Shown here: positions 54,253-62,578 of the stretch, piece after piece
Layout of the letters: each line of letters opens with the position of its first letter
Numbering within the stretch: position 1 is the stretch's first letter
From: Phytoactinopolyspora limicola
GTDB taxonomy: Bacteria > Actinomycetota > Actinomycetes > Jiangellales > Jiangellaceae
DNA: 64,000 nt
Assembly: GCF_011320225.1 (NCBI RefSeq)
Contig: NZ_JAAOEN010000019.1
Coordinates: forward strand, 38,957 to 102,956
Reading direction: 5' to 3'
Program-made: the position numbers and the translations under genes
The notes under the pieces: generated by a model
Told to the model about the DNA's origin: nothing
What the model saw: the letters and a program-made list of their open reading frames with translations, nothing else
Database searches by the model: none

Positions 54253-55965
54253 TCACCGTCCACTCCCTGCCGCGGACACCTCCCAGAAGTCGGCGTAGCG
54301 GCCGCCGCGGCCCAGTAGCTCGTCATGGGTGCCTTGCTCCACGATCCGGCCATTGTCCAGGAAGACGATGCGAGCGGCGCGTTGGACGGTCCGTAGCCGG
54401 TGTGCCACCATCACCACCGTCCGGCCTTTCATGAGGTGTTCGATGCCCTCGTGGACGGCCGCTTCGTTGACCGGGTCCAACGCGGAGGTCACCTCGTCCA
54501 GCAGCACGATGGGCGCATTCTTCAGGAGTGCTCGGGCGATCGAGACGCGTTGGCGTTCGCCGCCGGAGAGCAGGGCGCCGCCCTCGCCGACATTGGTCGT
54601 CCATCCGCCGGGCAGTCGCTCGATCACCTCGTCCAGCCGTGCCGCGGTCGCAGCGGCTCGCACCTCGGATTGGTCGGCGTCGGGACGGCCGAGACGCACG
54701 TTCTCCTCGATCGTGCCATCGAAGAGGTAGACATCCTGGAAGACGAAGGCGATCCGCGACATCAACACCTCGGAGTTGATGTCGCGCACGTCCACGCCGC
54801 CCACCCGCACCGCGCCAGAGTCCACGTCGTAGAACCGCGCGAGCAACTGCAGCATGGTGCTCTTACCCGCACCCGACGGTCCGACAACGGCGATCCGCTG
54901 CCCCTCCGGCACGATCAGCGACACGTCGTCCACCACCGTGCGGTCGCCATGCTGGAAAGTGACGGACTCGAACTCCACGTCATGGCGGTCCGGCTGGATC
55001 GGTTCGTGAGCTTCCGGCAGCGGCTCGGTGCGTAATACCGACTCGAGCCGCGCCAGCTCAGAACGTGCGCCGCGCAGTTTGCCGCCGATGTCCGACAGCG
55101 ACAGCAGCGGATCTACGGCGCGAGCGGCCAGCACCAAGATCGTCAACACCTCCGCCACGCCGATGTTCCCGCCGAGTGCGAGGTAGGTGCCCAGAACCAA
55201 CAACCCGGTGAACACTGCCTGCGCCGTGAGGGCCAATCCCACGGCGCCCGGCAGCGCGGACAGCGTTTGACGGCGGGACGTGCGCTCGATGTCTCGCAGC
55301 GAGTCGTCGAGCAACTGGAAGCGTTCAGCGGTCCGGCCGCCGGCTCGCAGTACCGGCTGGGCCTGGAGATATTCGATGACTCGCCCGGTGGCCTCGTTGT
55401 CGCGTTCGTGACGCTCCGCATCGGTCGCCGCCGTCGAGCGTGCCGTCCGGATCTGGATCGCCGCCACGATGGGCGCGGCGAGCAACGCGGCCAGCCCTAG
55501 CTGCCAGTTGAAAACAAACATCACGACGACGATCGTCAGGGGAGTCACCAGGGCGGAGATGAACGGTGCCAGCAGATGCGCCGCTACACCGAGGGCCGCC
55601 AGGAGGCCGCGGCTGGCCATGACGGACACGTCCCCGACCCGGCCCGCGTTGTACCAGCCGATGGGCAATCGGGCCAGATGGTCCCCGAGCCGGTGATACA
55701 TGCCGCGCAACATCGTGGTCCCGACCCGCATGCCGGACAAGTCGCTGATGTAGCGCAGGACCGCGTAGGCCGCGACGGCAGCGCCGAACGCGATCAGCCA
55801 AGGCCACGCGTCGTCAGGCGTGTCGCCGAAGAGCGCCCGTAGCACCGGAACCAGCAGCGCATAGGAAAGGCCCTCGGCGATCGCGGTGACCGTCATCAGG
55901 GCCACGGTGCGGCGCATCGGCCGGGCATACTCGTCGCCCAGCACGCGCAGCAGCAGTCGAATCAT
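54253..55965 (-). CDS. ABC exporter, fused permease-ATPase (half of heterodimer)
   Basis: 570 aa. Six membrane helices in 1-290; ATPase with Walker A GPSGAGKST (362-370), signature LSGGERQR (466-473) and Walker B IVLLDE (486-491). Composite of an IrtB-like or multidrug half-transporter. It overlaps the upstream exporter gene by 4 bp (ATGA), so the two subunits should be made together and form a heterodimer. Substrate is not evident; siderophore genes are not seen nearby. Confidence 0.92.
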   Translation of the reverse strand: MIRLLLRVLGDEYARPMRRTVALMTVTAIAEGLSYALLVPVLRALFGDTPDDAWPWLIAFGAAVAAYAVLRYISDLSGMRVGTTMLRGMYHRLGDHLARLPIGWYNAGRVGDVSVMASRGLLAALGVAAHLLAPFISALVTPLTIVVVMFVFNWQLGLAALLAAPIVAAIQIRTARSTAATDAERHERDNEATGRVIEYLQAQPVLRAGGRTAERFQLLDDSLRDIERTSRRQTLSALPGAVGLALTAQAVFTGLLVLGTYLALGGNIGVAEVLTILVLAARAVDPLLSLSDIGGKLRGARSELARLESVLRTEPLPEAHEPIQPDRHDVEFESVTFQHGDRTVVDDVSLIVPEGQRIAVVGPSGAGKSTMLQLLARFYDVDSGAVRVGGVDVRDINSEVLMSRIAFVFQDVYLFDGTIEENVRLGRPDADQSEVRAAATAARLDEVIERLPGGWTTNVGEGGALLSGGERQRVSIARALLKNAPIVLLDEVTSALDPVNEAAVHEGIEHLMKGRTVVMVAHRLRTVQRAARIVFLDNGRIVEQGTHDELLGRGGRYADFWEVSAAGSGR

Positions 55966-57797
55966 CGGTGCTCATCTCCTTGCAGCGCGCCATCCTGGGT
56001 TTCGATCTCGTCGGCGATCGCCGATCGATGGGATTGCCAGAACTCCGCGAACGCTCCGCCTCGTGCCAGCAGTTCGGTGGGCTTGCCACGCTCGACGATC
56101 GACCCGTTGTCCAGCACGACGACGGTGTCGGCGTCGGCGACCGTCTCCAGGCGATGGGCGATCACCAGAATGGTCCGATCGCCGCCCAGTGTCGCCAGCG
56201 CCTCGCGCACTGCCTGTTCGGTCTGCGGGTCGGCGAAGGCGGTCGCCTCGTCGAGCACGAGAATGGGTGCGTCGGCGAGCAGGGCACGTGCGATCGAGAT
56301 CCGCTGCGCCTCGCCGCCGGACAGTTCGGCATCTTCACCGATCACCGTCTCGTAGCCGTGCGGGAGCTCAAGAATTCGATCATGAATATTGGCTAGCCGG
56401 GCGGCGCGAACGACGTCCTCGTGTTCGGCCTGCGGTACTGCCAGCGCGATGTTGTCGGCGATCGAGGCGCGCAGCAGGCGAACGTCTTGAAAGACGAAGG
56501 ACACCATCCGGTAGAGCTCCCGGCTGCTGATCTGGCGCAGATCGGCACCGCCAAGGACCACTGAACCGTGGGTCGGGTCGAAGAACCGCGGCAGCAGCTG
56601 GACCAGCGTGGACTTCCCGCTTCCGGACGGCCCGACGATCGCGGTGACCGTCCCCGGCTCGAGCACCAGGTCGACCCCGCGCAGCACCTCGTGGCCGTCG
56701 TCGTACCCGAATCGAACGTCCCGCAGCTCCACCCGGTGACCCTTTGGTGCGACGGGGCGCTCGGGCTCCGGCAATGACCGCACGTCGAGCACGTCCTTGA
56801 TCCGGCCAACCGCGCGCCGGGCGGCCTGCATATCGTCGAAGCCGTGGCCCAGCGCCGCCACCGGTGCGGTCAGGCCCAGTCCGAGCAGCAGGAAGGGCAG
56901 CAGATCGGCCGGGGCCAGGCCGCCGCCAGTGATCATCGACGTGCCGCCGAGCAGCACTACCAGCAGCACGAACGGCGGTGACAGGGCAAGTTGCATTCCG
57001 GCGGCGACCGCGGACATGCCGCGCACCCAGCGGGAGAAGATGCTGACGAACGCGTCCGCGGCGGTGAGGAACCTGCGGTGAGCCCGCTCGGATCCGCCGA
57101 ACGCCTTGACCACCGAGATGCCCTGGACGAACTCGACGACGGAACTGGCGATGTTGCCCATGGCCGCGTCGTACTCCTCCTGCTCGCGCAGCCGGGCCGG
57201 CAGCATCAGCAGCGGGACCAGCAACAATGCCGTCAGCACTGGTATCAGCGTGATCAGCGTCAGCTGCCAGTTGATGCTGAGCAGGTAGATCAGCGATACC
57301 AGCGGCACCACGAAGGCGGACACCAGTTCGCCGGGCGCGTGGGCGATGAACGGGTGTACGGCACTCACGTCTTCCCCGACGACCTTCGCCAGCTCGCCGG
57401 TTCGGCGTCGGGAGAACCAGCCGATCGGTACGCGCCCTAGCTGTGCGGCTAGGGCTCGTCGAAACGTCAGCTGCACTTGACCGTCGACGATATGCCCGAT
57501 GCCGGAGGACGCGGCGGTGAACAGCAACCGGACGAACAAGCCGACCGCGCCCGCGATCACGACGAACCAGACATGACGGTGATCGACCGGGCCGGGCGTC
57601 AGCAGCGTGCGACCCAGCTCGACGACGGCGAGTAGCGGCGCCAAACCCGCAACGGCGCCAACCACCTGCAAGATCACCACGACGGCGAAGCGGCTCGCGA
57701 AGGGGCGCAATAGCCGGGCCATGTTCTGCCCCGATTCAGCATCGGCATCGTGTGATCGCGTGGACGGCCCCCGGGTCGCGAGGTCAACGGTGGTCAT
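55962..57797 (-). CDS. ABC exporter, fused permease-ATPase (half of heterodimer)
   Basis: 611 aa with a 30-residue polar N-terminus, six membrane helices and an ATPase domain: Walker A GPSGSGKST, signature LSGGEAQR and Walker B 'ILVLDEATAFADP'. The 'DEATAFADPQTE' form is typical of IrtA/IrtB and YbtPQ-like siderophore transporters, but the N-terminal siderophore-reductase domain of IrtA is absent. Divergent from a TetR gene, which probably regulates it. ATG 57797. Confidence 0.92.
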   Translation of the reverse strand: MTTVDLATRGPSTRSHDADAESGQNMARLLRPFASRFAVVVILQVVGAVAGLAPLLAVVELGRTLLTPGPVDHRHVWFVVIAGAVGLFVRLLFTAASSGIGHIVDGQVQLTFRRALAAQLGRVPIGWFSRRRTGELAKVVGEDVSAVHPFIAHAPGELVSAFVVPLVSLIYLLSINWQLTLITLIPVLTALLLVPLLMLPARLREQEEYDAAMGNIASSVVEFVQGISVVKAFGGSERAHRRFLTAADAFVSIFSRWVRGMSAVAAGMQLALSPPFVLLVVLLGGTSMITGGGLAPADLLPFLLLGLGLTAPVAALGHGFDDMQAARRAVGRIKDVLDVRSLPEPERPVAPKGHRVELRDVRFGYDDGHEVLRGVDLVLEPGTVTAIVGPSGSGKSTLVQLLPRFFDPTHGSVVLGGADLRQISSRELYRMVSFVFQDVRLLRASIADNIALAVPQAEHEDVVRAARLANIHDRILELPHGYETVIGEDAELSGGEAQRISIARALLADAPILVLDEATAFADPQTEQAVREALATLGGDRTILVIAHRLETVADADTVVVLDNGSIVERGKPTELLARGGAFAEFWQSHRSAIADEIETQDGALQGDEHR

Positions 57798-58011
57798 CGC
57801 GCGTCACGCTCGGGGTGCCGGTGGCTGGTGCCTTGGCGAATGTGGGTGCCGAGCGGAGCCTTCGCGCTCACCGCGTCGTCCTTGCCGTGGAGTGGTCGTT
57901 CATGTTTTCGTACATGTATTAAAAGTACCCTGGGTCGAGCCAGGCTCACAACTGGCCCTCAGCCGCACCCGTGGGTGGAACATCACGGCGACGGCAGGAG
58001 AAGATGGGACC
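57798..58011. promoter_or_regulatory. Divergent promoter region, ABC exporter/TetR
   Basis: An AT-rich patch at about 57,900-57,930 interrupts GC-rich sequence and holds TACATGTA (57911-57918, palindrome) and TATTAAAAGTAC. It is the natural place for both promoters and a TetR site; assignment of boxes is uncertain. Confidence 0.45.
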
Positions 58012-58707
58012 GTGTCCCCAGTCAAGTCGCCGCATGGCCGGACCGGCCGACCACCGCGAACCTCCCGCGCGGAAGTTCTCGCGGCGGCCCGCGACATCAT
58101 CGACCGCGACGGTTGGCAGAAGCTGACCATTCGGCGACTGGCCGCGGAGATCGGCGTCGGAACGATGACGGTGTATCACCACATCCGAGACCGGGAAGAC
58201 CTGCTGGTCCAGCTGGTCAACGACATCGCCGACCAGGCCCCTCGCCCCGACTTGCCCGATGAACCGCGCGACCGGATCGTCGTTGCCGCCGAGGCGATCC
58301 ACGATGGTCTGGCCGCGCACCCGTGGGCTACCGAAATCATCACCACCGATGGCTTCCTCGATCGCCTCGGCGAATCAGCCCTCACGATGGTCGAAACCAT
58401 CGTGGCCGGCGCCGTCGACTGCGGATGCACACCCGAGCAGGCCGTCGATGTCTTCCGCGGCATCTGGTACTACACCGTCGGCGAGATCGTCGTCCGCGCC
58501 AACTCCGACCAGCTGCAGGCCGAGATGGAGCGGACCGCCGACCGCGAGATCTTCTTCAACAACCTCGACGCGTCGCAGCAGCCTCACCTGGCCGCCATCG
58601 GTGACCAATGGCCAGCGCTTGCCGCGCGAGACACCTACCGCCCGACCCTCCACGCCCTTGTCGACGGACTGCTCGCCCAGGCCACGCCGGCGACATCAGA
58701 CGGCTGA
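58012..58707 (+). CDS. TetR family regulator (TetR_C type)
   Basis: 231 aa from GTG 58012. HTH 'SRAEVLAAARDIIDRDGWQKLTIRRLAAEIGVGTMTVYHHIRDREDLLVQLVND' at about 20-72, i.e. the 'YHHxxxRE' type, and a TetR_C domain with 'AIHDGLAAHPWATEIITTDGFLDRLGESALTMVETI'. Such regulators usually control neighbouring efflux genes; the divergent heterodimeric ABC exporter fits. The exact start is uncertain because no good ribosome site is seen. Confidence 0.85.
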   Translation: MSPVKSPHGRTGRPPRTSRAEVLAAARDIIDRDGWQKLTIRRLAAEIGVGTMTVYHHIRDREDLLVQLVNDIADQAPRPDLPDEPRDRIVVAAEAIHDGLAAHPWATEIITTDGFLDRLGESALTMVETIVAGAVDCGCTPEQAVDVFRGIWYYTVGEIVVRANSDQLQAEMERTADREIFFNNLDASQQPHLAAIGDQWPALAARDTYRPTLHALVDGLLAQATPATSDG

Positions 58708-58746
58708 GCAGCACCTCTTCAGGTCCGGGCATCGGCCCGTACCCGG

Positions 58747-59679
58747 CTAGCTGCGGAAGAAGCGAGAGATCGCGGACGCGATGCGGGTGAGTTCTAGCGA
58801 GGCGAGGAAGCGTCCCGCAGGGGCATGCTGGCGTTGCAAGGCGAGATGTAGCCGCGTGCCGCCCGGCTCGGCGTCGAGTTCGACACGTAGCCGTTCGACG
58901 CGGCTGCGGTGCATGTGCGGGAACGAGGTCCGCCATTCCAGCAAGCGCGGTTCCTCCCGGGCTATGCGTTCGATCGTGCGGGTGCGGGCGCGGCGTGGGA
59001 TCGGCCACCGCAGTCCCGGCAGCGACGTGGGCCCCCGTGCTGTCCACTTGTCGGGGCCTGCGGGTTCGATCGAGACGATGGCGGTGTCCCATTCGGGATG
59101 TCGCCGAACGTCATCGAGCAGCTCCCACACCCGCTCCGGCGAAGCGGGCACGAAGGCGTCGTAGGACACCCACCGTCCCGCGAAGGGTGCGACGCTCTGT
59201 CCACTCGCGGCCTCGTCGCCTGCCGGGTCCACGTCCTGGCTCGATCGCACCAACTCGTCCGGGTCGACGCCGAGCCGCCCGACTACGCCGGCGACGAAGC
59301 CTCCGGGCTCGGAGACCAGTGTTCGCAGCAGTGTCATGCCGCTGATGTCGCCGCCTGACTCGGCGAACAGGGCGTTGGCGCGTTCGTTGTACTCGACCTG
59401 CGTTGGACCGTCAGCGGGAACGTGTCCGGGTGGAAACCGAACACCGTCGATGCCCAGCATGGACAGCCGCTCGACGTGCTGGTCCTGCACCGCCGTCCGG
59501 GCCTCGTCGAGCCCGATGCCGCGGCTGCGAAGCAGTCGGCCGGCGTCGGTCTGGCTGACCAGCAGCGCGAGAAACAGGTGCTCCACGTCGACGGCGGGAT
59601 GGCCGAACCGCTGGGCTTCTTCGGCGGCGGTTATGGCAAGTCGTTGTGAGTTCTCGAAGATGGCGCCGAGTCTGCTCAT
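58747..59679 (-). CDS. Clp N-domain fused to an SRPBCC domain
   Basis: 310 aa. Residues 1-145 match the double Clp N repeat used by ClpC/ClpA for substrate or adaptor binding ('AITAAEEAQRFGHPAVDVEHLFLALLVSQTDAGRLLRSRGIG', 'GMTLLRTLVSEPGGFVAGVVGRLGVDPDEL'). Residues about 165-310 are SRPBCC ('FAGRWVSYDAFVPASPERVWELLDDVRRHPEWDTAI'). No AAA+ domain is present. It starts within a 4-bp overlap with the HTH gene, forming a two-gene operon. An adaptor or ligand-sensing partner of a Clp machine is an inference; the fusion is unusual. Confidence 0.85.
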   Translation of the reverse strand: MSRLGAIFENSQRLAITAAEEAQRFGHPAVDVEHLFLALLVSQTDAGRLLRSRGIGLDEARTAVQDQHVERLSMLGIDGVRFPPGHVPADGPTQVEYNERANALFAESGGDISGMTLLRTLVSEPGGFVAGVVGRLGVDPDELVRSSQDVDPAGDEAASGQSVAPFAGRWVSYDAFVPASPERVWELLDDVRRHPEWDTAIVSIEPAGPDKWTARGPTSLPGLRWPIPRRARTRTIERIAREEPRLLEWRTSFPHMHRSRVERLRVELDAEPGGTRLHLALQRQHAPAGRFLASLELTRIASAISRFFRS

Positions 59680-59924
59680 GAGCGATGCCTCCTTGGCACG
59701 GGGATCGAGGGATCGATTCGCTTGGCGTACTTCCGGTGCACCGCCTGGCGGGTCACCCCGAGTCCATCGGCGACATCCTGCCAGGTCAGCCCGGCCCGCA
59801 GGGCGGCTTCGACCTGACGCAGCTCCAAGGTCTCAGTAAGGAGACGCAGCGACGCGACGGCACGCAAACCCGCTTGTGGATCGGACGTGTCCGCCGCGAC
59901 GACAACCGTCTCAGGGGCTTCCAT
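59676..59924 (-). CDS. Small HTH protein paired with Clp_N-SRPBCC
   Basis: 82 aa from ATG 59924, chosen because a -35/-10 pair ends 7 bp upstream, so the mRNA is probably leaderless; an ATG four codons earlier falls inside the -10. Sequence: 'AGLRAVASLRLLTETLELRQVEAALRAGLTWQDVADGLGVTRQAVHRKYAKRI', an HTH with the recognition helix TRQAVHRKY. In actinomycetes this HTH type often precedes Clp N-domain genes. Direct repeats flank its -35 box, so autoregulation is likely. Confidence 0.82.
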   Translation of the reverse strand: MEAPETVVVAADTSDPQAGLRAVASLRLLTETLELRQVEAALRAGLTWQDVADGLGVTRQAVHRKYAKRIDPSIPVPRRHRS

Positions 59925-59931
59925 GTCTATC

Positions 59932-59976
59932 AACATAGGTTGCTAACGCTAGAGCTGTCAACAATTGTTGCTAACG
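59932..59976 (-). promoter_or_regulatory. Promoter and direct-repeat operator of the HTH/Clp_N operon
   Basis: On the minus strand: -35 TTGACA (59961-59956), 18-bp spacer, -10 TATGTT (59937-59932), start ATG at 59924. CGTTAGCAAC occurs twice, at 59976-59967 (upstream of -35) and 59948-59939 (in the spacer), 28 bp apart, and CAACAATTGTTG overlaps the -35. Confidence 0.7.
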
Positions 59977-59991
59977 GCTGCCGCCGACCGC

Positions 59992-60690
59992 TCAGCTCGC
60001 TTCGAGGACGAAGAAGAGGTAGCCCAAAAATGACGTCCGGTCGCCGAGATGAGGAGGGAAGAGTTCACGCGGCGCGTCGGGAGACGCGGGTGGCTCGCTG
60101 ATGACCGAGATGCGGAAGCCCGCCGCGGCGAACGCGTCCGTCATGGCGTGCAGCGGCCGATGCCAGAACGTCAGCGCCACGGCCTGGCCGTTGAAGGTGT
60201 ACTCCTCCGAATACTCGGTTAAGGCGAAATAGTCGGCGTCGCGATACATCAGCTTGTAGATGGTGGGATGATTTACCGAGAGGACGAGGCGGCCACCCGG
60301 CTTCAGAACACGCCGCAGCTCAGCTAGGGGTCCCGTCCAGTCTTGTAGGTAGTGCAGGACGAGAGATGCAACTGCGTCGTCGAACACATCGTCGTCGAAA
60401 GGCAGTGGCTGATTGAGGTCGGCCACGTGCAGGTCTGCATTCTCGCCCAGTCTCCGCCGCGCCAGCGTGATCATCGCCGGGCTGGCGTCGAAGCCGGTGA
60501 CGATGGCACCCTTCGCGCGCAGCGCTGCGGACAGCGGCCCTGAGCCGCACCCGGCGTCAAGCACGCGGTGACCGTTGACGTCGCCGGCAAGATTGATCAT
60601 CGCCGGTCGCTCGTAGTAAGCGTTGAGGAGGCTGGATTCGTTCTCTGCTGCGTAGTTCACCGCGAAGCTGTCATAGTGGTTGGCTTTCAT
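59992..60690 (-). CDS. Class I SAM-dependent methyltransferase
   Basis: 232 aa from ATG 60690. SAM site RVLDAGCGSGPLSAALRAKG (about 52-71), acidic loop 'VTGFDASPAMITLARRRLG', 'DLHVADLNQPLPFDDDVFD', 'ASLVLHYLQDWTGPLAELRRVLKPGGRLVLSVNHP'. This is the UbiE/COQ5-like Methyltransf_11 pattern; the substrate is not known. A truncated paralog lies at 53937. Convergent distances show it is not part of the HTH/Clp_N operon, although it lies on the same strand 15 bp... upstream of nothing coding; the 60691-60878 gap separates it from the next gene. Confidence 0.88.
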   Translation of the reverse strand: MKANHYDSFAVNYAAENESSLLNAYYERPAMINLAGDVNGHRVLDAGCGSGPLSAALRAKGAIVTGFDASPAMITLARRRLGENADLHVADLNQPLPFDDDVFDDAVASLVLHYLQDWTGPLAELRRVLKPGGRLVLSVNHPTIYKLMYRDADYFALTEYSEEYTFNGQAVALTFWHRPLHAMTDAFAAAGFRISVISEPPASPDAPRELFPPHLGDRTSFLGYLFFVLEAS

Positions 60691-60878
60691 CAGGTCCTCA
60701 CGTTGTTCAACTCGTGGATGAGCAGCCCAGTCGATCATGGCACGGAAGGGTTATCCGCGTGCTCATGCCGATGGCCGCGTGCCTTGACTGACGGGGCGGG
60801 TGGTTCCACTTCGGGGGCTCGTTGAGACGCAATAGAGTTCCGCAAGGGCGCGGTCGGTAGGGGAGTGTTCGGTGGGCG

Positions 60879-61433
60879 TTGCGGGCGTTCACCGGGGTCG
60901 AGCGGCGGCATGGCGACATCGATCCGTGTGTGTTGCGCTCGGAGCTGCCGCTGCTGCTGGCCCACCTTGCTGGCCGTATGGACGTGTGGACGGCGGCTGA
61001 CGGCGCGTTGCGGCCACTCCTCCCGGACGACGACGTACTCCCGGACGGCTGCCATCAGGTGTGGACCAGGCGCAGCGCCCTTGACCCGTGGGAATACGAC
61101 ATCCTGCTCGCGCCTGGCACTGCCGATACCTGGGTTTACCGTCGAGACCCGTGCATCACGATGCCGATGGTGGACGCGCTCTGGGAACGTGCCGGCGTGC
61201 GCTACCTCCAGCCGGAGATCCAGTTGCTGTACAAGGCGCCGGGCCTGCGACCCAAAGACCAGGCCGATTTCGAGGCAACTCTGCCGCTGCTCGGTCGGCG
61301 GCGTAGGAGTTGGCTACTCGAAGGTCTGGTGGCGACGCTGCCGGATCATCCCTGGATCGACAGCCTCCAGCATGGCGGCGGCCGGAGCTGTTGCTCCGAG
61401 CGCGATGTTTGCCGGGCCACGGGTGACAACTGA
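60879..61433 (+). pseudogene. Aminoglycoside nucleotidyltransferase-like protein, probably 5'-truncated
   Basis: 184 codons. Fits the ANT(2'')/Lnu-like family: ERRHGDIDPCVLRSELPLLL, 'GRMDVWTAADGALRPLLPDD', 'WEYDILLAPGTADTWVYRRDP', 'LQPEIQLLYKAPGLRPKDQADFEATLPLL' and 'HPWIDSL'. The usual first about 25 residues (…GGWALD) survive only as WALRAFTG after an in-frame stop five codons upstream of the TTG; there is no good start codon. Family proteins adenylate small molecules. A fragment of a paralog is at 36221. Confidence 0.65.
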
Positions 61434-61624
61434 CCACCGCGATGCGTCCCTACGATTCCCTCGCTGGACGGCCCCGGGAGGTGTAACTATCGCCAGGGTC
61501 CGACGGCCGCTGAGCGTGGTTGCATCGGCATCCCGTCAATTTCGCGCCCGGTGAGTTGGCTGGAGCATCGCGGCGATGCTGCGGCTATTCGCGGCGACGT
61601 CGAGCTGACTTCCACCGTGCGCGG

Positions 61625-61673
61625 CGATCAGATGCGCAACTCGACACATGTTGGCGGTTATGGCGCCTGATCG
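61625..61673. repeat. REP-like palindromic repeat, copy C
   Basis: CGATCAGATGCGC at the left and GCGCCTGATCG at the right bound a unit of the same 49-bp length as copy A at 13518; TCGAC, GGTT and TGGC positions inside also agree. Intergenic. Confidence 0.55.
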
Positions 61674-61816
61674 TTTTGCCGCTCGCCTGGTTCTGAGTTC
61701 AGTTCGACTCAACCGGGCCATTCTCGGTCGTTCAGGTGTGCTGACGATGGCGAAAGCCGCCCTGTGGTGATGGTGAGCCGGATGAGTACCAGATCCCGGC
61801 GCGACCTCGCGCACTG

Positions 61817-61876
61817 CGCTACCGCCAGATGGCGTTAAGAGCCGGATTCGGGCTTTAACGCCATCTGGCGGTAGCG
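61817..61876. terminator. Long hairpin with 22-bp stem
   Basis: CGCTACCGCCAGATGGCGTT plus AA (61817-61838) is exactly complementary to 61855-61876; the 16-nt loop can pair further (AGCC/GGCT). No T-run follows. Could be a terminator for the nucleotidyltransferase remnant or a structural repeat. Confidence 0.5.
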
Positions 61877-62220
61877 GAGTCCGGGGCGGGCAGCACGATC
61901 ATCGCCGTCAGAGAAGCGTGGCGAGCGTCAGGGCAACAGTAGGGAGGTTTACTGCGGTATTCGCCGCGGGCACAAGGACGCTTGCTGTCGCCAGGGCGAC
62001 CACGAGGAGGCTTACTGCACACGGCGGCGTGCCGTGAGGAAGCTTGTTGTGCCCAGCCGAGGATGGGTATCGCCGGAAAATACGCCAAAACCGCCGGACG
62101 CGATGAACTCGGTCGAACCGGCAACGGATGCAGACGCCCTCAAGACAGGTTGCTGCCCGCCGCCGTGATGAGGGCGGCCTCCGTGCCGATGGTGATGCTC
62201 GTCTACAGGCTGTCACCCGT

Positions 62221-62367
62221 TCAGGTGACCAAGAGCTTGGCGACGAGTTCAACTTCGACGGGCACGCCGAGGGGAAGGCTGGCTACGCCGACCGCGGATC
62301 GGGCATGGCGGCCACGTTCGCCGAGGACATCATGGAGTAGCTGGCCGTCGTGCGGTTGAACGACGGC
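62221..62367 (-). pseudogene. RidA/YjgF-like protein, C-terminal remnant
   Basis: Minus-strand frame after a stop codon: AVVQPHDGQLLHDVLGERGR, then HARSAVGVASLPLGVPVEVE and 'LVAKLLVT' stop. 'GRHARSAVGVASLPLGVPVEVE' is the end of a RidA-type deaminase with the conserved arginine. Only 48 codons remain. Confidence 0.55.
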
Positions 62368-62578
62368 TCACTGCTCGCAGTCATGAGAACACCGGCCCGC
62401 AAGCGGCAACCTTGCCGCTCTAGGTGGCGCTGGCATTGCGCTGACCGCTCGCGCCCGTAGCAGTTTGTCCGCCTCATGTCGCCGTCCGGCGTAGGGTATG
62501 GGGTCGTGAACGGATGGCGGGTTGTCGAAGCGGCTGTCGATTGTGTGGGACGTCGGTTGTGTTGCCGCCGCGGTGACC

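Larger units (their letters stand above)
61434..62220. other. Gene-free intergenic region with palindromic elements
   Basis: 787 bp with no supportable gene. It contains a REP-like unit (61625-61673) and a large hairpin (61817-61876), described separately. The rest shows no coding bias I can recognise. Confidence 0.5.

Noticed and set aside
57607..58011. N-terminal extension of the TetR protein at 58012
   Set aside because: The upstream frame is antisense to the ABC exporter start and has no DNA-binding or membrane character.
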